Shown: positions 23,758 through 35,043 of the stretch, one piece after another | Layout: each line of letters opens with the position of its first letter | How positions within the stretch are numbered: position 1 is the first letter of the stretch | Source of the DNA: Tillandsia leiboldiana | Lineage: Eukaryota; Streptophyta; Magnoliopsida; Poales; Bromeliaceae | DNA length: 64,000 nucleotides | Assembly: GCA_029204045.2 (NCBI GenBank) | Contig: CM055075.1 | Location: forward strand, 22,874,491 to 22,938,490 | Direction of reading: 5' to 3' | Notes under the pieces: model-generated | The model's input: only the letters and a program-made list of their open reading frames with translations | Database searches by the model: none | Told to the model about the DNA's origin: nothing | Program-made: the position numbers and the translations under genes

Positions 23758-23770
23758 CAAAGGGGGAGAT
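23271..23770 (+). other. Multiple polypurine tracts before the 3' LTR of F
   Basis: AAAAGGGGGAGAAAAG (23271), ATGGGGGAGAAC (23340), AAAGGGGGAGAAC (23374), ATAGGGGGAGACAAAG (23429) and AAAGGGGGAGAT (23759-23770). The last one directly abuts the LTR and is the functional candidate. From memory, repeated tracts of this kind are reported as typical of Sireviruses. Confidence 0.75.
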
Positions 23771-25141
23771 TGTTACGGCATTTTGGTATTGGCATATTTC
23801 GTGAGTCAAGTCAGTGAGTTGAGTCGGAGTCTTAAAGGGATCAAATTGTCAATCAGCAATCAAAGACTTAGAGAAGATTCAACAAGAGCTCAAGTTGACA
23901 CTCAGTGTCTTGAATCTTGAAGATTGAAGTTGAAGAATTGTGGATCAGTTACATCAATCTCAAGAAGAAAGTATTCAAGAGGATCAGGTATGTTTAACTA
24001 AATAATTGTGGTGATCCGAATACTTTCTTATAGTGTAGAAACACTTGGATGAACTTTTAATTGCATAATAATCAAAAACTGGTGTTCGGACTTGTTCAGG
24101 ATCCGGATCAGAGCCAACGATCCGGATCCCGAAGGTTGTTGCTTCATACAAAACTTCGATCCGGATCCATGCAATTTCCGATCCGGATCCCGAATGTTAA
24201 GTTTTCTGATTTGTATGAACGATCCGGATCGGGCAATGCGATCCGGATCCCGAACCATGGTATTTCTGGAATCGTCATTCTCGTTACGACGATCCGGATC
24301 GCAGTAAATCCGATCCGGATCGCCGTCCTGAAAATTTCCAGATAAGGTATGTTTTTGATTCTTATCTCTTTCCAAAGGTTTCTAAACTATAAATAGACAC
24401 TTAGGGTTTCTCAAAATCGTGGGAGCTACGGCCGATCTTTTTATAAAACTCTTGAGAGCAACCCTAGAGGCTAGGTTTTTATCGATCTTCTTCATAGCCT
24501 CTTTTAGGTCAATTCGATGGTTCTTTCAAGAACATATCTTTTGTCGAATTGATCTAATCTTTGCTTAGAGATTTCTTCTACGGTTCCTCAATGAGAATCT
24601 AAGCAAAGGATCACCATCGAAGTCAATATTCTTATCGACTGAGTTTGCGTCGTGGATTCGACGTGGCATCGTGGATTCGGTGTGCTAAAGGCGTTTCGTG
24701 GATTCGAAGCGTGCGTTCGTGGATTCGAACGTGAGCAGTGGACGGGCAAAACGGTGGAGCGCGAGGTCCAAGAAATTGAAGGAGGGGTTAAATCCGTGGA
24801 GACGGTAATCACCTTGTTATTCTTCTTTTCTTAGGGATTGTTATTGCGCGGATATCCAACCGGTCAGCGCAAGGTCCGAAGAAGCTGAAGGAGGGGTTGA
24901 GTCCGTGGAGTCGGTAATCACCTTGTTATTCTTCTATTCTTAGTGGATTGTTATTGCGTGTTGGTCCCGTGGTTTTTCTCCTGGATTGGAGTTTCCACGT
25001 AAATCTCGGTGTGCTGTTTTTATTTTCCGCATTGGTTTTTATTTTGCACTGAGATTGAGTTTTTAAGTATTACACCTATTCACCCCCCCTCTAGTTGTTT
25101 GATAGTACCTATTTAGATCCTTTGGGATTAATAACTCTACA
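23771..25141 (+). repeat. 3' LTR of F
   Basis: The same 1371 bases as 18748-20118 with a few substitutions (for example TTGGCAT for TTGTCAT near its start). It ends CTCTACA at 25141 and is followed by the duplicated AACTC of the target. Confidence 0.95.
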
Positions 25142-25146
25142 AACTC

Positions 25147-26446
25147 CATCACAGCAAATGGTGTCACAGTAAACTCAGGAAAACTCCTCGAAAAACGTGA
25201 AATGAGGGGAAACAGGAAATATCAATATTAAAGCTCTGTCAGTCGCCGTTCCAATGGCGCAAGAATCGCCGGAAAATGTGATCGGGGTAGGCCGGGAGAG
25301 CTCTCACATTGAAATGCGACGAAAGGGATACACCGATGAAGGAACGTTGCGCCGTGCTGGAGAAATGGAAATATCATAATCCGTACCGCCCAAAAATCCG
25401 AAACTTCACAGGATGCTTCCACTCTTCTTGATGAAGATTTCATCTTCTCACTCCTCGAGAAGATGAAGCCTCTAAGGTGGTGAAAAATGCCCTTGAATGA
25501 GCCTCGGGTGGAGATAATAGGAAAAACCAGAAAAATCTTTTCCATTAATTCCCTCTGTGTCCCGCCGAACAGGAAACACCAAAATCGTCCACTAAAATGC
25601 TGCCACGTGTCCACATAACACAAAACACCAACTACATCCAATCCAGATGCGACACGTGGCCCCCGACCGCGCCTGCCCGCGCGCCCAGACGCGCCTGCTG
25701 CCCCTTCTGCCCGCACAGTTGACCAACCAATGGGGGATTGCCACGTGTCATGCCTCTGCCTAGTGAACCCGGTGCACAAAATCCTGTGGACCGAATGAAT
25801 AGGAACCAGCCACGTGTCCAAGCCCGGTGCACCATAAACCATGAGCCATCCCGAATACTCCGTGGACCAACTCCCATGAGCCGACCTATCGGGTGATGCC
25901 ACGTGTCCACCCGCCTCGGTGCACGCCGGCCGCGTGGACCGCCCGCCTGCCCGCGCGCCCGCGCGCTGCCCGCGCCCTGCCCGTGCCGCTTGCCGCTGCT
26001 TGCCGCCTGCCCGAGGCCGCGCCGCCATCCGCCGACGCTACCCGCCGCCGCCGCCTGCCGCAGGTGATCGCCGGAGTTACTGTTCCGGCAGTGAACAGTA
26101 CCCGAGCACCAAAAATACAAGTGGGTAGTCCGTTTTGACCATTTTCGCGCGCTGAATCCAAATTTGACGTCTGTTTCGCCAAATTCCCATCCGATAAATC
26201 ACCGGAGGCTGTCGGAAAGGCGTTTTCAATCCGAATTTCGTGCCGAGTCCAAATTTGATATCCGATTTGCGCGAAAACACCTCTAAACATCCGACGGGGT
26301 CCCCCCGATCACCCACGTGATCCATTTTAAGTCCGGAGCCATCACTTGTGTCCAAATTGGCTCCCGAACACCGCTGACATGCCCCGTAGGCCTCCAGAAG
26401 CTGCCAGTTACACTGTAACAGCCCTGTAGAATTCCGGATCATCACA
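25147..26446 (-). repeat. 5' LTR of A, second part (right of F)
   Basis: Continues the LTR interrupted at 18747 and matches 11209-12503. It ends GGATCATCACA at 26446, where B's RT coding sequence resumes with the duplicated ACATG. Confidence 0.92.
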
Positions 26447-27665
26447 ACATGGCCCAAGAAAACCACCTCCCGGAGCCAAAACTCGCACTTTACCAACTTT
26501 GCATACAACTTCCTCTCTCGTAGAAGTTGCAGCACAATCCTCAAATGCTCCTCATGCTTATCATCGCTTCGGGAGTAAACCAGGATATCGTCGATAAACA
26601 CCACAACGAACCGATCCAAGTACGGTCGAAAAATCCTGTTCATCAAGTCCATAAATGCGGCAGGGGCATTAGTCAATCCAAAATCCATAAATGCCTGTAC
26701 CGTGTCCTGAATGCTGTCTTCAGAATATCCTCGGCCTTCACCTTCAATTGGTGGTAACCAGATTGCAGATCAATTTTCGAGAAAACACAAGACCCTTGCA
26801 GCTGGTCAAACAGGTCATCAATGCGCGACAATGGGTACTTGTTCTTGATGGTCACCTTATTCAATCCTCGGTAATCCACGCAGAGCCGAAGTGGACCATC
26901 CTTCTTCTTCACGAACAGCACCGGCGCTCCCCAAGGCAACACACTCGGTCTAACAAAATCCTTATCCATCAAATCCTGGAGTTGCGCCTTCAACTCTCGC
27001 AGCTCTGCTGGTGCCATCCGGTAAGGAGCCTTAGAGATTGACGCAGTTCCCGGAACTACGTCAATCATAAACTCAATCTCTCTGTCCGGCGGCATGCTCA
27101 TCAACTCTTGTGGGAAAACATCTGGGAACTCACGAACAATGGGGATATCCCCGAGTCCCGGAGCCGCCGTAGGCCCCTCAACTACACTAGCCAAAAAGGC
27201 TACGCATTCTCTGCGAATCATTTGCCTCGCTCGCGAAGTCGAAACCATAGTGTCGAAGAAATCACTCTGGCATCCCCGGTACACGAGCACCTCTTGGCCT
27301 GGCTCTCTAAAGGTCACCGTCCTCGTGGCACAGTCGATCATCGCGAAGTACCGAGCCAGCCAGTCCATCCCAAGCACCATAACAAAGTCCCGCAACTGTC
27401 TCAAGACCATCAGGTCTGCTGGCATAATCCAGGACTCAATCTGCACCGGGCAGGACCAACAACACTCCTCCATGTGCAAAGTGTGATCGGGAATCTGAAC
27501 CTCTCGTGCACGTGGTAACCGTCCTACCTCTAACTCATGCAAGGATGCAAATGCTCTACTAACAAATGAATGAGATGCTCCTGTATCAAATAAGCTGCGA
27601 ACCCTAATGCCAGAAAGTAAAGTGATACCTGCCACCACATGATCGGCTGCTGAGAAGTCCTCCAC
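26447..27665 (-). pseudogene. B pol: aspartic protease and reverse transcriptase
   Basis: From 27665 the frame gives the protease with active site LFDTGASHSFVS and GMDWLARY, then a linker (IPIVREFPDVFPQEL). RT follows: YRMAPAELRELKAQL, FVKKKDGPLRLCVDYRGLNK, FSKIDLQSGYHQLKV, KTAFRTRY. A frameshift near 26690 moves to the frame from 26688 with NAPAAFMDLMNRIF and the catalytic VVVFIDDILVYSR, ending FLGHV at the edge of LTR A. The catalytic residues of both enzymes are kept. The gene is broken by the frameshift and by A, and it resumes at 8439. Confidence 0.9.
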
Positions 27666-28109
27666 CTGGGCGGCATAAACCTGACTGCTCTGAGCTGGCG
27701 GCCGGTGGTCAGAAGGGTGGAAGGAAGGTGACCTGCTCGCTGAAGTAAAAGGTCGCTGAGCTGACGACCGCTGCTAGGATGCAATAGGAGCCGAGGCTGA
27801 AGATGGTGCTGCTGATGTCGAAAGAAAGTAGGAAGCCCGCATATGTCCAGACTGTCCACAAAGGTAGCAGCGTCCCCACCGCTGATCACAAGTACTAGCA
27901 AAATGCTGACCCCCATAGAAAATACATCTGTCGGGATACCGTGGCTGTCTCGACTGCTGCAGTCTCTGCGACTGCTGCTGCGATCTCTACTGTCGCGGCT
28001 ATGACCTCTACTGCTGTTACTGCTGCGGCGGCGGCCTCTGGGATCCACCAGGCCCTCGTCGCTTTGAACGCCGACGGCCATGAAACTGAGGCCACGACGG
28101 TCGTGGCAG
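27666..28109 (-). pseudogene. B gag C-terminal/nucleocapsid linker, degraded
   Basis: Between gag and protease. One frame gives a knuckle-like CYLCGQSGHM stretch near 27850, but the following cysteine of the CCHC pattern is not where expected, and stops occur near 27775. The region around 27940-28070 is a low-complexity CTGCTG/GACTGC stretch, probably a former Arg/Ser-rich or Gln-rich linker. Confidence 0.55.
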
Positions 28110-29039
28110 TCTCCAAGAACTAGCCTATCCCCCATCGTCGGGCGCTGGTCGCTTCCTCTCAGAACTCTACGTGACCAACCCGCCCCTCCTAGCAACCACT
28201 GCGTCGCCCTGCTCCACCCATAGTGCATGCTCAACGGCTTCATCAAGGGTCTGAAGCCTCTGAGCGTGCACCAGGGTATAGATCTCAGTACGAAGGCCGC
28301 TCTCGAACAGCTAAACCTGGTGCGGCCCGTCACGGGAGACGAAGGACACGCAGTTAAGCAACTGCGCAAACTCCTGGTAGTACACCTGCACTGACCTGTC
28401 GCCCTGCTGGATGTTCTTCAAGTCATCCTCCAACTTCCGCTTCACGCCGCCAGAAAAGTAAGTCCCAAGTAGCATATGCCGAAACTCGGACCAGGGTAGC
28501 TACCGTGTGGTCTGGAACTCCACTGGCTCCACCCGACGCCACCAAGCATTAGCATCCCCATCTAGATAGTGTACCGCCATATGCACTCTGTACTTCGAAT
28601 CGATAAAGAAGTCCTTGAATAACTTTTCCATCGCAGATAACCATGCCTCCACCTCCCACGGCTGAGCGTTCTTCCCCGAGAATCTAGGCGGTCCGTACTG
28701 GCAGAACTTGGCGACCTTCTCAGCAATATACTCCTCCTCAGCCGGGGTCAAAGGCCGGGCCACTCCCTGAGCCCCACTACTCGACGAAGGTGCCGTCGGC
28801 ACAAGGGGTACAACGGGTGGTGCAGGGGCCTCCAAAACAGTCGGGGGCGGCGCCTCTCTCTGGGCTAGTAGCTGATCAATCCGCTGCTCCTGTCGGTGGG
28901 TGCTCTCGGCCAATTGGGCCACCAAGGCCCTCAGCTCGCTCATCTTAGAAGATCCAGACTGCTCCGGCTCATCACGGGGTGCAGGGGTACCCCGAGTGGA
29001 GATACGACGTAGGGGAGGCATCCTGTCACAAGAAACCAC
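28110..29039 (-). pseudogene. B gag capsid region
   Basis: From 29039 (better start at 29021, MPPLRRISTRGTP) the frame has a short helical segment (ELRALVAQLAESTHRQEQRI) and a Pro/Ala linker. It then has the retrotransposon Gag core: PPRFSGKNAQPWEVEAWL, AMEKLFKDF and YLDGDANAWWRRVEPVEF. A stop follows at 28500. The homology continues in the same region with the fully recognisable but shifted remainder down to about 28110. Gag forms the particle that packages the RNA. This copy is non-functional. Confidence 0.8.
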
Positions 29040-29293
29040 AAGTCAGCAACACAACCACACTCGACCCAATCTAGCGAAAGTCAAAGACATCCCTCTATTT
29101 CTGTAACTTTATGTTGTCTGCAGCCAACATAATTGTCCAACAGAAATAGGATATGTCGATCCCTCTCCACTCACTAGAAGAGTCAAATAACTAGATCACC
29201 GACTTTCGCAAAAATATCACGTCTCTCACGCCTATCATCCTAGGGTTCGCCAAAAGCCTAGGGTTTCCTATGTCCCAACTGACCTATCCCTAA

Positions 29294-29305
29294 GCTCTGA
29301 TACCA
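29294..29305 (-). other. Primer-binding site next to gag of B
   Basis: Minus strand TGGTATCAGAGC. The flanking leader is the same as A's at 15900-15966. Instead of B's LTR, the next sequence (from 29310) is a TRIM-type LTR. Confidence 0.85.
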
Positions 29306-29309
29306 ACTA

Positions 29310-29484
29310 TGATGCCCCACTTCCCAGGGGGTCACCTATCCTAGAACGACTCTAGCTCTAGCACGCTTAACTCTCTTAACCTCTTGGGCCTTGCTACCAC
29401 CCAAAATGATATAGCCGGATTAAGAGATTTAGTCCTATTATATCATTTATATATAGGACTAATCCAAATTCTGGGGGTGTCACA
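29310..29484 (-). repeat. 175-bp TRIM-type LTR within B's leader
   Basis: Starts TGATGCCCCAC, ends GGGGTGTCACA, and contains CCTAGAACGACTCTAGCTCTAG. It resembles 42430-42607 along its whole length. A primer site lies on its left and a purine tract on its right (minus AAAGAGGGGTAGAA, 29485-29498). It is therefore flanked as an LTR shared by two tandem elements would be. Confidence 0.75.
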
Positions 29485-29704
29485 TTCTACCCCTCTTTAA
29501 GCTCTGACGTCCTCGTCAGGTTCAAAGACACTCACAAGCACCAAGCGATGTGAGACTCGTCTCGCTAGCCTTAGCCGGCCTTGTGGGGAGCTGCACTCCA
29601 CCCACAACAATCATTAGCTGGGGAGCCTCGCTCTACCTGCTATATAACCCTGACTCAGCCGAGACTCATCTCACATTTCCGGCTAGTGAATGGCTCTGAT
29701 ACCA
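29485..29704 (-). mobile_element. TRIM-like internal region ending in a second primer site
   Basis: About 220 bases without coding potential, from a polypurine tract (29485-29498) to a second TGGTATCAGAGC (minus, 29693-29704). Right of that is B's own LTR start at 29713. This is the size of a TRIM interior. It sits between B's LTR and a TRIM LTR instead of between two TRIM LTRs. Confidence 0.6.
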
Positions 29705-29712
29705 ACCTAATA

Positions 29713-31057
29713 TGTCACGCCCCGGGTGTAAACCAGAATCCGGGCCCGTTTATAGATCCGCTGTGCACACGAAATTTTCCGCGTACACGAAGCGGCGAAA
29801 ACCTACTCAGATATAAGATAAGCAATAAAAGAGAACAAGTACAGAGCTGAACTAAAAACTACAACATCTCAGACTGAAACTGGATATAAAATACAACAGT
29901 AATAAGTACAATACTCTCCCAGCTCACCAAAAAGTACAACCAGCTGGCTGAAGCCAGACCCAAAATAAAAGGAGAATACAACAGTCTGAGTGGAGGGTAC
30001 AACAACTGTCTAACCAGACTCTCAGCCTCACAGGAGATCTATCTACTCAGCGATCCCCTTACCTCGATCAGCCGCCGATGGCCCAGCAGCTCCCGCAGAA
30101 GACTCTACAAAACAAAGGGGAAGAAAAAGGAAAACAACCATGGGAGTGAGAACCACTGATAAAACCAGTAGCCCCTAGTGGGTAAATCCTTAAGATCCGA
30201 CGTACCCACTAAGTCTACCAGAGGCAGAAGGAAAGTAAAGTGGTAAGTTAAATAGACTGCTGATATGGGAAACTACCACTATTATGCCTCTGATGAAGTA
30301 CCGACTAAAATAACTGTATGCATGCATCAGTAAACAGTATCTGCCCGAAATAACCCAATCCATGAACCGATACAAGCCCGGTACTGCCTGCTCTGCGGTC
30401 GAACTCAAGGACCAAGTAGCGGAAACAGCACACGACCGAATCCCTAGGTTACCAATGGACCGGCACACGACCGGTAATAAGCCTACCTCCGGAGTGGCAC
30501 TCGAGGGACGCGACCCACACGAGTAAAGTAACTATGTCACAAAAATCTCAATAGCAGGACTGGATCACGACTATACTCAACGTAGGAAAAATCCATCCAC
30601 TAAAGAAACCACGATCCCCAATCTGATACGAAAGTAAACATCCGGTCAACCGCCCAATATTCGCGGTTGCCACAACACCCTACAAGTCCAGCATCTAGTA
30701 CAACCTTTCCCTAACTCATCAATCTCGACTACACTATCCCAAACCCCTGCTCGAACCCGAGCAACATGAATCATGTATCTGGATAAAAGGAGAAAAATAG
30801 CAAACATGGTTTCTCCTAAGTCAAGTCCCAATATGATAGTGTAGCAGAAAATAGTGGCCTATCTAGATGTCCATACAAACATGCAAGTGTTCTCATGCAG
30901 AATAAAGGAAAAGCATCAAGTAGTACTAACATGGCATGCGAATGTATCCCCACAATAATATTCCCACATAGATAGGCTAAGAATTAATTTAATCTTGTAT
31001 GATTTTCGACAGGGTGACAAAATAATAAACAACAAATCAGGGGTCTCTCTACTAGTC
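29713..31057 (-). repeat. 5' LTR of B, first part
   Basis: Starts TGTCACGCCCCGGGTG and follows A's LTR in order with many substitutions, including CCGCAGAAGACTCTACAAAACAAAG-like and CCTAGTGGGTAA blocks. It is cut at TAGTC (31053-31057) by element C and resumes after C at 40667. Confidence 0.85.
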
Positions 31058-32373
31058 TGTCACGCCCCGGAGGTTTAAGGATTAGCGGAAAACGTACATA
31101 TATTTTTTTCTTATGACAACCTCTCCTACCGGTGCACGTCAAACCCGCCACATATACAAATTCACTCTTTAAACGGACAGAGTCTCCTTTGTATATGCAC
31201 GGCGTCACATTTACAACATTATTCTTTAAACCACACAGTCACAATGAATACATTGATGGAGAGTAATACTTTTATCCATAAACTACAGCTTTCTAAAGTA
31301 TTATCGTGAGTCTCATTTGGGCGGCTTAATCTTTTGAAAGGATAAATCCAGAGGTTTACAAGTAGTGCCCACACGACACCTGGTTTTGGAAAGCATTTTC
31401 GAAACCATTTTGTTTAGTATAAAACATGCCGCATATAAGTCCATAAAAGTATATCAAGTTGACATTACTAAATTAGCTATCAATCCAACATCCATACTGT
31501 TCCACATCCAAGCAATTGAAACTTAACAGTTAAACAGGAAAGGAAATGAGATAACCCAAAGCAAGAACGATGAAATAAACCCTCATATGGCTAATGTCCT
31601 CTAGACGCTGCCTTACCATCGTCCCGGCTACTACACCTAGTCGGACCTGTCACAGTGTGGGGAAGTCAGTGACAAATAAAGTAGATGAGCAAAGCAATAA
31701 AATGTATTGTTAAGACAAACCGAATACACCGGAACCTTTCGCTTTCCCCCTCATGAGTCACCGCATCCCTTGATTTAATTACATAATACCTGTCGGAAGG
31801 TCTAAAGACCACCTCGTGAACGATCACTTTGCTTGCGTATTGCTTTTAACCCCTCCACGATGCTAGTGCTGCACCTATAGCAACCGTGAGGGGTCCCCAC
31901 TCGACACCTTTACTTTCGTGGGGTACATGGGTCAACATACCATAATTTCGGAAAAGTACACCCAATCGGTGGCCAAACCGCCGGTGTGCGTGTAAGCATC
32001 TAAGAACAGAATAGCCGAAACCGGCGTGTAATAATCACCGCGACACTCAGTCGCCATAGTTAACAATGAAAGAATGGGAAATACTCATGCGATGGGTTTT
32101 AACAGTTAATACAATTCATCTACTTTATTATGCTTGTTATTATACTCGTCATAACGATGACATACAGCACTTATTACGAGAGTACCCACCTTGTTGCGCG
32201 AAGATCGGGACGCCTTGAACTTTGACACCCTCCAGCTCAGCACCTGGACCTAAATAAGCCACCAAAAAGAACGATAAGTCAAACCATGCCGCAAAACGAG
32301 ACCCAAAACCGGACGACGCAACGAAAATCCCGTAGCGGCGGGTTCACGACGCACGATGGCTCCCCGCGCGGCA

Positions 32374-32438
<65 letters not shown>

Positions 32439-33470
32439 AGCGACGTCTATTCGCGCGGACGATGCCGCCCGCGGGGCACCCCGCGCGATGCTGCTAGCGC
32501 GGCGTCACGGCCCGCGGGTGCCCCGCGCGGCATGAGGCCGCGCAGCGCGCACACCCGCGGGTGGCGCCTGTGCGGTGCCGCCCGCGGGTGCCCCGCGCGG
32601 CATGAAGCCGCGCGGCCCGCACGCCCGCGTGTGGCGCCCGTGCGGTGCCGCCCGCGCGGGCGCCGCAGCCCGCGGGTGGCGCCCGTGAGGTGCTGTCCGC
32701 GCTGGCGCCGCCGCCCGCGGGTGCCCCGCGTGGCATGAAGCCGCGCGGTGGGCACGCCCGCGGGTGGCGCCCGTGCGGTGCTGCCCACGGGCGCCCCGCG
32801 CGACACGAGGCCGGGCGTTGTGCGCCCGGGGTCGCGCGGCGGCGGCAGCGGCGGCGGCGGTGGTGACGACGAAGAAGACGCCGAAAAGACACGAAACCCT
32901 AGAAAAATTACAATAAACCAAAACCACTCACCGTTTGCGTCGGGGGAAGACGATCCGATTGTACTCCCGATTCCAACACGTCGATCGGGGTGTTCGGACT
33001 CCTCCGCCTTCTCCCTTTCTCTTCTCTTTTTCCTCCGGTTAGGGTTCCGTTCTTTTCTTTTCTCTCTCGATCTCTCTGGCTAGGGTTTCTCTTTTGCGAA
33101 AAGTGGGATCTTTTCCTCTCGTACGTACGAATAAATCCCACATATAAAGTTAATTAACAAATAACTAATTAATTGACTAATTAATTATACGGGATAAACC
33201 TATAACTTTTTTGAAAGGCGTGCAGGATATTCTACACGGATTCCGATGCGCATCAAGTCACCGCAACCCTAAAAACCCTATTTCGGGAGATCCCAAGGTC
33301 GGATTTCAGATTCGATCACACCGTCGGTCATCGTTTTTCGAGCCCTTTCGCAGAAAAATACCCGTGCAACATATCGACCAACTTAAGAAGACTCGATAAT
33401 TCAGCTTCCCTAAAGGAAGTACTTTATTAACAGGAGGGTAAGATATCACTAGAAAAGTCGTGTCATTACA
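31058..33470 (-). repeat. 3' LTR of C
   Basis: 2413 bases, TG...CA. It contains a 63-base poly-C run (32375-32437), a GC-rich minisatellite (32440-32860), a donor-like ACTCACC (minus GGTGAGT, 32927-32933) and a TATA-like minus ACTTTATATG (33141-33150). Confidence 0.93.
32375..32437. repeat. Poly-C run, 63 bases
   Basis: Uninterrupted C from 32375 to 32437. The same place in C's other LTR (39553-39568) has only 16. Length change by slippage or assembly error are both possible. Confidence 0.9.
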
Positions 33471-33483
33471 CCACTCACACTTT
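33471..33483 (-). other. Polypurine tract of C
   Basis: Minus strand AAAGTGTGAGTGG lies directly before the LTR start. It is weaker in G than in A, D or E. Confidence 0.5.
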
Positions 33484-33512
33484 ATAAGAAGTTTCGTCCT
33501 CGAAACTTATTC

Positions 33513-33890
33513 TCAACCCCCACTGAACAATTCGGGAAACCACTCCCTCATTTTCGTTTCCAGTTCCCACGTTGCTTCGCGTTCTTCGTGATTGCTCCAC
33601 TGGACCTTTACATAGGGGATGGTCCGATTGCGCAATTTCTTGTCCTCTCGTGCTAAGATTCGCACCGGTGTTTCCTCGACGCTTAAGTCCTCCTGCAGCT
33701 CGATCGTGGAAACATCAAGGGCGTGAGAGGGGTCAAAAAGGTACTTCCAAAGCATTGAGACATGAAACACGTTGTGGACTCGATCGAGATTCGGCGGCAA
33801 GGCCAACCGGTACGCCACTGGGCCCACGCGTTCTAGGATTTCAAACGGTCCCACGTACCTCGGACTTAACTTCCCCCTCAGGCCGAAACG
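33513..33890 (-). pseudogene. C pol: integrase C-terminus and chromodomain
   Basis: The open frame from 33854 gives GPFEILERVGPVAYRLALPP, NLDRVHNVFHVSMLWKYL and the chromodomain segment IPYVKVQWSNHEEREATWEL, ending FPELFSGG. A stop after SPSKGT near 33891 separates it from the upstream integrase. The aromatic/acidic chromodomain pattern matches D at 4806-5249. It probably targets integration to heterochromatin, based on family knowledge. Confidence 0.85.
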
Positions 33891-34830
33891 TCAGGTCCCC
33901 TTTGAAGGCGAAACTCGGAGCAACACATGCTCGCCCACCATGAATTCCAGATCCCTTCGTCTGTGGTCCGCGTAACTTTTCTGTCGGCTCTGGGCAGTCA
34001 GCAGCCATTGCTTGATAAGGCGCACTTTCGCTTCGGTCTCCTCCACCAAATCTGGTCCCAAAAACTTGCGCTCCCTAAGTCGTCCCAGCATATTGGAGAC
34101 CGACAGCGGCGCCCATACAGGGCCTCGTATGGCGCCATTTGAATGCTGGCTTGGTAGCTGTTGTTGTAGGCGAATTCCACAAGGGGTAGGTATCGAGACC
34201 ACCCCTCACCCAAGTCGAGTATGCATGCTCAGAGAATGTCTTCGAGGACCTAGATCACTCGTTCCGATTGCCCGTCGGTTTGCGGGTGAAAATCCGTACT
34301 AAAATGTAGTTTAGTCCCCATTGCCCGTTGCAGGCTCTGCCAAAAGTTGGACACAAAACGCGTGTCTCTATCCGAAGTAATGGACGCCGGTATCCCATGC
34401 AACCTTACCACCTCATTGATGTAGGTTTGCGCTAGTCGGTCTCGAGTCCATGTTGTGTGAATGGGCAGGAAATGGGCTGATTTCGTTAGACGATCTACTA
34501 TGACCCATATCGCGTCATGTGCTTGAGGCGATCTCGGAAAGCTGGTCACGAAGTCCATCGTGATACTCTCACATTTCCATTCCGGCACGAGTAACGGATG
34601 TAACTTTCCTGCTGGGCGTTGATGTTCGGCCTTTACTTGTTGGCACACCAGGCAATGCGCCACAAATCGTGTTACGTCCCCCTTTAGCTTAGGCCACTAA
34701 AAGGTTTGTTTAATATCCTTGTACATCTTTGTCCCCCCCCCGGGTGCGCTGAGTAGGGAGCACTATGCGCTTCCCTCAAAATTTCCTCCTTGAGTTCCGG
34801 TAGGTCAGGCACACAAATTCGCCCTCGGAA
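33891..34830 (-). pseudogene. C pol: integrase, several breaks
   Basis: A zinc-binding part near 34830-34660 is shifted by a run of C at 34733-34742. From 34663 the frame has CLVCQQVKAEHQRPAGKL, the first aspartate in MDFVTSFPRS, the second in ITSDRDTRFVS and the glutamate in TDGQSERVI, followed by a stop. From 34213 comes FAYNNSYQASIQMAPYEALY, and a shifted frame at 34202-33891 has LGPDLVEETEAKVRLIK. All three catalytic acids survive, but the gene cannot be read through. Confidence 0.85.
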
Positions 34831-35043
34831 TCATATTGTGCCATCAGAGCCTATTGCGAAATCGCCCCCTTGGTCCGAAGGTATTATGTCTCGCACCAGC
34901 TGTAACTGAGTGTCTGTCGATTGTCCCTACAAGATCTTGTCGAGCAGGGTAGGCCTAACTACCAGGGTCAAGAGTTGTGCGACCGTCCCTGCCGGTACTA
35001 CCTCCAGCCTTAATTGCGAGAACTCTGCAATCAGACGATCCTG

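Larger units (their letters stand above)
18748..25141 (+). mobile_element. Copia element F, Sirevirus-like, Gag-only, recently inserted
   Basis: Two 1371-base LTRs (18748-20118, 23771-25141) start TGTTACGG and end CTCTACA, with target duplication AACTC at 18743-18747 and 25142-25146. By eye I count about six differences between the LTRs, so the insertion is young. The 3652-base interior has a primer site, gag with a frameshift, and a non-coding tail with purine tracts. Protease, integrase, RT and RNase H are absent. Gag type, LTR motif array and repeated polypurine tracts all suggest the Sirevirus/Maximus lineage. Confidence 0.92.
8440..26446 (-). mobile_element. Non-autonomous gypsy element A, inserted in B's RT gene
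   Basis: Two LTRs of about 4.07 kb start TGTCACGCCCCGGGTG and end GGATCATCACA. The copies are 8440-12503 and 15975-18747 plus 25147-26446, the second split by copia element F. The internal region is only about 3.5 kb and has no intact gene. The target duplication is ACATA (8435-8439) against ACATG (26447-26451), one base different. Removing A rejoins B's RT coding sequence. The large LTRs and non-coding interior fit a LARD-type element dependent on helper proteins. Confidence 0.9.

Noticed and set aside
29294..29305. tRNA gene suggested by the tRNA-end match
   Set aside because: Only the 12-base primer complement is present, with no cloverleaf arms. All such matches are next to LTRs.
32447..32927. 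Open frames of 110-150 codons in several phases
   Set aside because: The same GC minisatellite effect inside C's LTR. The copy at 39457-40108 behaves alike.
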